Of a stretch of DNA of 64,000 bases, positions 61,020-64,000 are shown one piece after another. The translations under genes were made by a program, and so were the position numbers. The notes under the pieces were generated by a model. The model had not been told where the DNA came from. It did not search any database and saw only the letters and a program-made list of their open reading frames with translations. Positions within the stretch are counted from its first letter, which is position 1, and the number at the start of each line of letters is the position of its first letter. Origin of the DNA: Methylotenera sp. (lineage in GTDB: Bacteria > Pseudomonadota > Gammaproteobacteria > Burkholderiales > Methylophilaceae); the NCBI RefSeq assembly GCF_030684185.1, contig NZ_JAUXOY010000010.1, forward strand, positions 1-64,000. Reading direction: 5' to 3'.

Positions 61020-62543
61020 TTAACCTAAAAATAGTTTATAAGCAGGGTTATGTGTTTCATCCCAGTGTGGGTAGCCCAAATTTTGCAAAAATTCTGCAAA
61101 TTCAGTTTGTTCATTCGGAGGCACCTGCATACCAACCAGTACGCGGCCAAAATCGGCACCGTGATTGCGATAGTGGAACAAGCTGATATTCCAGTCGTGC
61201 CCCATTGTGTCTAAAAACTTCATGAGTGCACCAGGTTTTTCAGGAAACTCGAATCTAAATACCACTTCGTTTTCTGCTTGAGGCGCATGTCCGCCTACCA
61301 AGTGGCGTAAATGTAATTTCGCCACTTCATTATCAGTTAAATCAAGTGCGGGTAAGCCTTGGGCTATTAAATCGGCCACTAGATTGGCAGATTCATTAGG
61401 GTCGGCAATTGCTACGCCTACAAAAATATGCGCTTCTTTAGGGTCAGAATAACGGTAATTGAATTCGGTAATATTACGGTCACCCAGCAAACGGCAAAAC
61501 GTTTTAAACGCGCCTGGTTTTTCAGGAATCGTCACCGCTAATACCGCCTCACGTTTTTCACCGATTTCTGCGCGCTCAGCAATAAATCGTAAACGGTCGA
61601 AGTTCATATTTGCGCCAGAGGCAATGCCCACTAGCGTTTTTCCGCTTAAATTGTTGCGCTTGGCATATTCTTTAAGGCCGGCAGTAGCCAGTGCGCCAGC
61701 GGGCTCTAAAATGCTGCGGGTATCTTCGAATACGTCTTTAATCGCAGCGCAAATAGCGTCGTTATCCACCACAATCATTTCATCTACATATTGTTGTGAT
61801 AGTGCAAAAGTATGCTCGCCAACTTGCTTAACAGCAGCGCCGTCGGCAAATAAGCCAACTTGGTCTAGCATCACGCGCTTGCCTTGTTTGAGTGATTCTG
61901 TCATGGCTTCGGCATCTTTTGCTTCAACGCCGATGATTTTAATTTCCGGGCGCACGGCTTTTACGTAGGCGGCAATGCCTGCTAGTAAACCACCACCGCC
62001 TACGCAGCAGAATATCGCCTCGATTGGCTCAGGGTGAGCATTCAGAATTTCAAGCGCAATCGTACCTTGCCCCGCAATCACATCGGGGTCATCGTATGGA
62101 TGCACAAACGTCAGTTGTTCAGATTTTTCTAGTTCAAGCGCTTTTACATAAGCATCAGAATAACTATCGCCAAACAATACCACCTCAGCACCGCGGGCTT
62201 TCACTGCATTAATTTTAATAAGCGGCGTCGTTGTAGGCATAACAATGACAGCTCTACAGCCTAATTTTTGTGCGCTCATTGCCACGCCTTGCGCATGGTT
62301 ACCCGCGCTCGCCGCAATCACTCCACGTTTTAATGTGTCGGTAGGCAGGCTTGCCATTTTGTTATATGCACCACGCAGTTTGAATGAGAATACGGGTTGC
62401 ATATCCTCACGCTTTAGCAACACACGGTTGTTGATGCGGGCAGATAAATTGGGCTGAAATTCTAGTGGCGTTATTTTTGCCACATCGTAAACATGTGAAT
62501 GCTCTATTTTTTCGCGGTAATTGATAGTTGTGTTTTTAGACAT
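61020..62543 (-). CDS. ilvA: Threonine ammonia-lyase, biosynthetic
   Basis: LLKREDMQPVFSFKLRGAYNKMASL..VIAASAGNHAQGVAMSAQ..CVGGGGLLAGIA; two C-terminal ACT-like domains. Confidence 0.97.
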   Translation of the reverse strand: MSKNTTINYREKIEHSHVYDVAKITPLEFQPNLSARINNRVLLKREDMQPVFSFKLRGAYNKMASLPTDTLKRGVIAASAGNHAQGVAMSAQKLGCRAVIVMPTTTPLIKINAVKARGAEVVLFGDSYSDAYVKALELEKSEQLTFVHPYDDPDVIAGQGTIALEILNAHPEPIEAIFCCVGGGGLLAGIAAYVKAVRPEIKIIGVEAKDAEAMTESLKQGKRVMLDQVGLFADGAAVKQVGEHTFALSQQYVDEMIVVDNDAICAAIKDVFEDTRSILEPAGALATAGLKEYAKRNNLSGKTLVGIASGANMNFDRLRFIAERAEIGEKREAVLAVTIPEKPGAFKTFCRLLGDRNITEFNYRYSDPKEAHIFVGVAIADPNESANLVADLIAQGLPALDLTDNEVAKLHLRHLVGGHAPQAENEVVFRFEFPEKPGALMKFLDTMGHDWNISLFHYRNHGADFGRVLVGMQVPPNEQTEFAEFLQNLGYPHWDETHNPAYKLFLG

Positions 62544-62647
62544 GCAATGTTCTTAACGTAGGTTTTTAAAAATGCCTGAGCGGTGTATTATGTTGTATTA
62601 GATTAAGTTTTTCATATTATAAAGAATTTGTAGAGGAATTAGGCAAA

Positions 62648-63322
62648 ATGCTAGGAAACGAAAAAAAGTTATCACAAGACGAATTAAAACAACAAGTCGC
62701 TAAAGCAGCGGTTGAATATGTAAAAGAAGGCATCATCGGTGTGGGCACAGGCTCAACTGCCAACTTCTTTATTGAAGAACTGGCAAAAGTAAAACACAAA
62801 ATTGAAGGCGCGGTTGCCAGTAGTGAAGCCACAGCACAACGTTTACGCGCTCATGGCATTGAAGTGTTTGATTTGAATAACATCGACGGCATGGATATTT
62901 ATGTGGATGGCGCCGATGAAATTACCGAACATCTTCACATGCTAAAAGGCGGCGGCGGTGCATTAACCCGTGAAAAAATCGTGGCAGCAGTGGCTAAAAC
63001 ATTCATTTGTATTTGTGATGAAACTAAATACGTACCAACACTAGGCAAATTCCCACTACCAGTAGAAGTGCTGCCAATGGCGCGCAGTTATGTAGCACGC
63101 GAGTTAGTGAAATTAGGCGGCCAGCCATCATTACGTAACTTCACCACTGATAACGGCAACGTGATTATCGATGTACATGGCTTGAATATTACCGACCCAG
63201 TGGCGATGGAAGCGAAAATCAACCAAATTGTCGGTGTGGTGACTAATGGTTTATTCGCGGCACGCCCAGCCAATGTGTTGTTGCTGGCTACTGCGGATGG
63301 TGTGAAGACTTACAAGAAGTAA
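62648..63322 (+). CDS. rpiA: Ribose-5-phosphate isomerase A
   Basis: [47 protein letters not shown]. Confidence 0.97.
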   Translation: MLGNEKKLSQDELKQQVAKAAVEYVKEGIIGVGTGSTANFFIEELAKVKHKIEGAVASSEATAQRLRAHGIEVFDLNNIDGMDIYVDGADEITEHLHMLKGGGGALTREKIVAAVAKTFICICDETKYVPTLGKFPLPVEVLPMARSYVARELVKLGGQPSLRNFTTDNGNVIIDVHGLNITDPVAMEAKINQIVGVVTNGLFAARPANVLLLATADGVKTYKK

Positions 63323-63456
63323 ATTCATAAACTGAATGTTTGGGTGTATAACCACAGGTTGTACACCTTTTTTATTGCGGTGCGCAAATACAAATCTACA
63401 CTAGCTTCACTTCGGATCATCGAGACTAGGCTGCTTGAATGATGGATTAGCCATTT

Positions 63457-64000
63457 TTATGCTACTTGACCAAGAATAGAGCTTAGAAAGGTAGAGCCGC
63501 TTTTTGTTGTGAGTAGCCAGCCAAGGGTAAAACAATTAGCAATAACTGTAGTCCAAAAAACAGTTTGGAACTCTTCTTTCTTTGATTTATGGAGCAACGT
63601 TTTTTGTGCGAGTAATGCTCCAGGCCAACCTCCAGCCAAACCAAATAAATGCAAAGTACTCTCTTTGGTTCTCCAGCGATTATTTTGGGCCGCTGATTTG
63701 TCTATTGCATAGGCAAGGAAAGTAATAGTGCTTGCCGCCAAGTACACGCCAATTAGAGCTAATGGGAGCAGTCCTATTAACGCCAACAATGCTAAAAAAA
63801 CACAAAATAGAATCGAAAAACTGGTGGCAAGTGAGCTGATTTTATTTGGGGCACTAGAAGACGCAGGCTCTCCTGCAAACCGAATATTTTTTGCACAGAA
63901 TCGACGTTTCTCATCGGTTGCAAGCTCATAGGTGATTAAATCACCGTCAATCGGTCTAGATGAGCTGTTAGAAAAAGCCTTTATATGCACAAATGCTTTT
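63457..64000 (-). CDS. Cold-shock-like + DUF1294 membrane protein (5' end outside window)
   Basis: Reading frame stays open to the window edge as KAFVHIKAFSNSSSRPIDGDLITYEL (CSD end), then DUF1294 motifs AIDKSAAQNNRWRTKESTLHLFGLAGGWPGALLAQKTLLHKSKKEEFQ. Confidence 0.85.
   Translation of the reverse strand, partial: KAFVHIKAFSNSSSRPIDGDLITYELATDEKRRFCAKNIRFAGEPASSSAPNKISSLATSFSILFCVFLALLALIGLLPLALIGVYLAASTITFLAYAIDKSAAQNNRWRTKESTLHLFGLAGGWPGALLAQKTLLHKSKKEEFQTVFWTTVIANCFTLGWLLTTKSGSTFLSSILGQVA

Overview
This is a 64 kb bacterial chromosome window. Its gene content suggests a betaproteobacterium close to Methylophilaceae/Methylotenera (inference only). The left end (about 0.1-10.5 kb) is a sulfur-assimilation island. 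It contains a likely Family 2A encapsulin operon: an EpsC/CysE-type serine acetyltransferase, an SrpI-like nanocompartment shell, and a SufS-like cysteine desulfurase with a ~215-aa low-complexity N-terminal cargo-type extension. Facing it is an opposite-strand set of MetY-like sulfhydrylase, 1-Cys peroxiredoxin, DUF2325, sulfate-binding protein, porin and YezD-like genes. This is followed by rimP-nusA-infB-rbfA-truB-rpsO-pnp, then a large MSHA-like type IV pilus cluster (20-37 kb) preceded by a consensus-like sigma-54 promoter and a palindromic upstream site. The cluster carries a MITE-like hairpin insertion at the mshG stop codon. Further right are an inverted-repeat-bounded DUF559 gene, SPFH/NfeD, an apparently permuted photolyase-like protein, LemA/GIDE-like genes, valS, a Rhd-TusA-DsrE2 sulfur-trafficking operon and a GGDEF protein. 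A small disrupted accessory spot follows (IS1380 remnant, truncated AAA+ ATPase, HicAB) next to tRNA-Phe. The right end holds a cobalamin cluster with a B12 riboswitch and btuB, zapA with 6S RNA, a PQQ-type beta-propeller gene, ilvA and rpiA. All calls come from reading the supplied translations and DNA; no database search was run.
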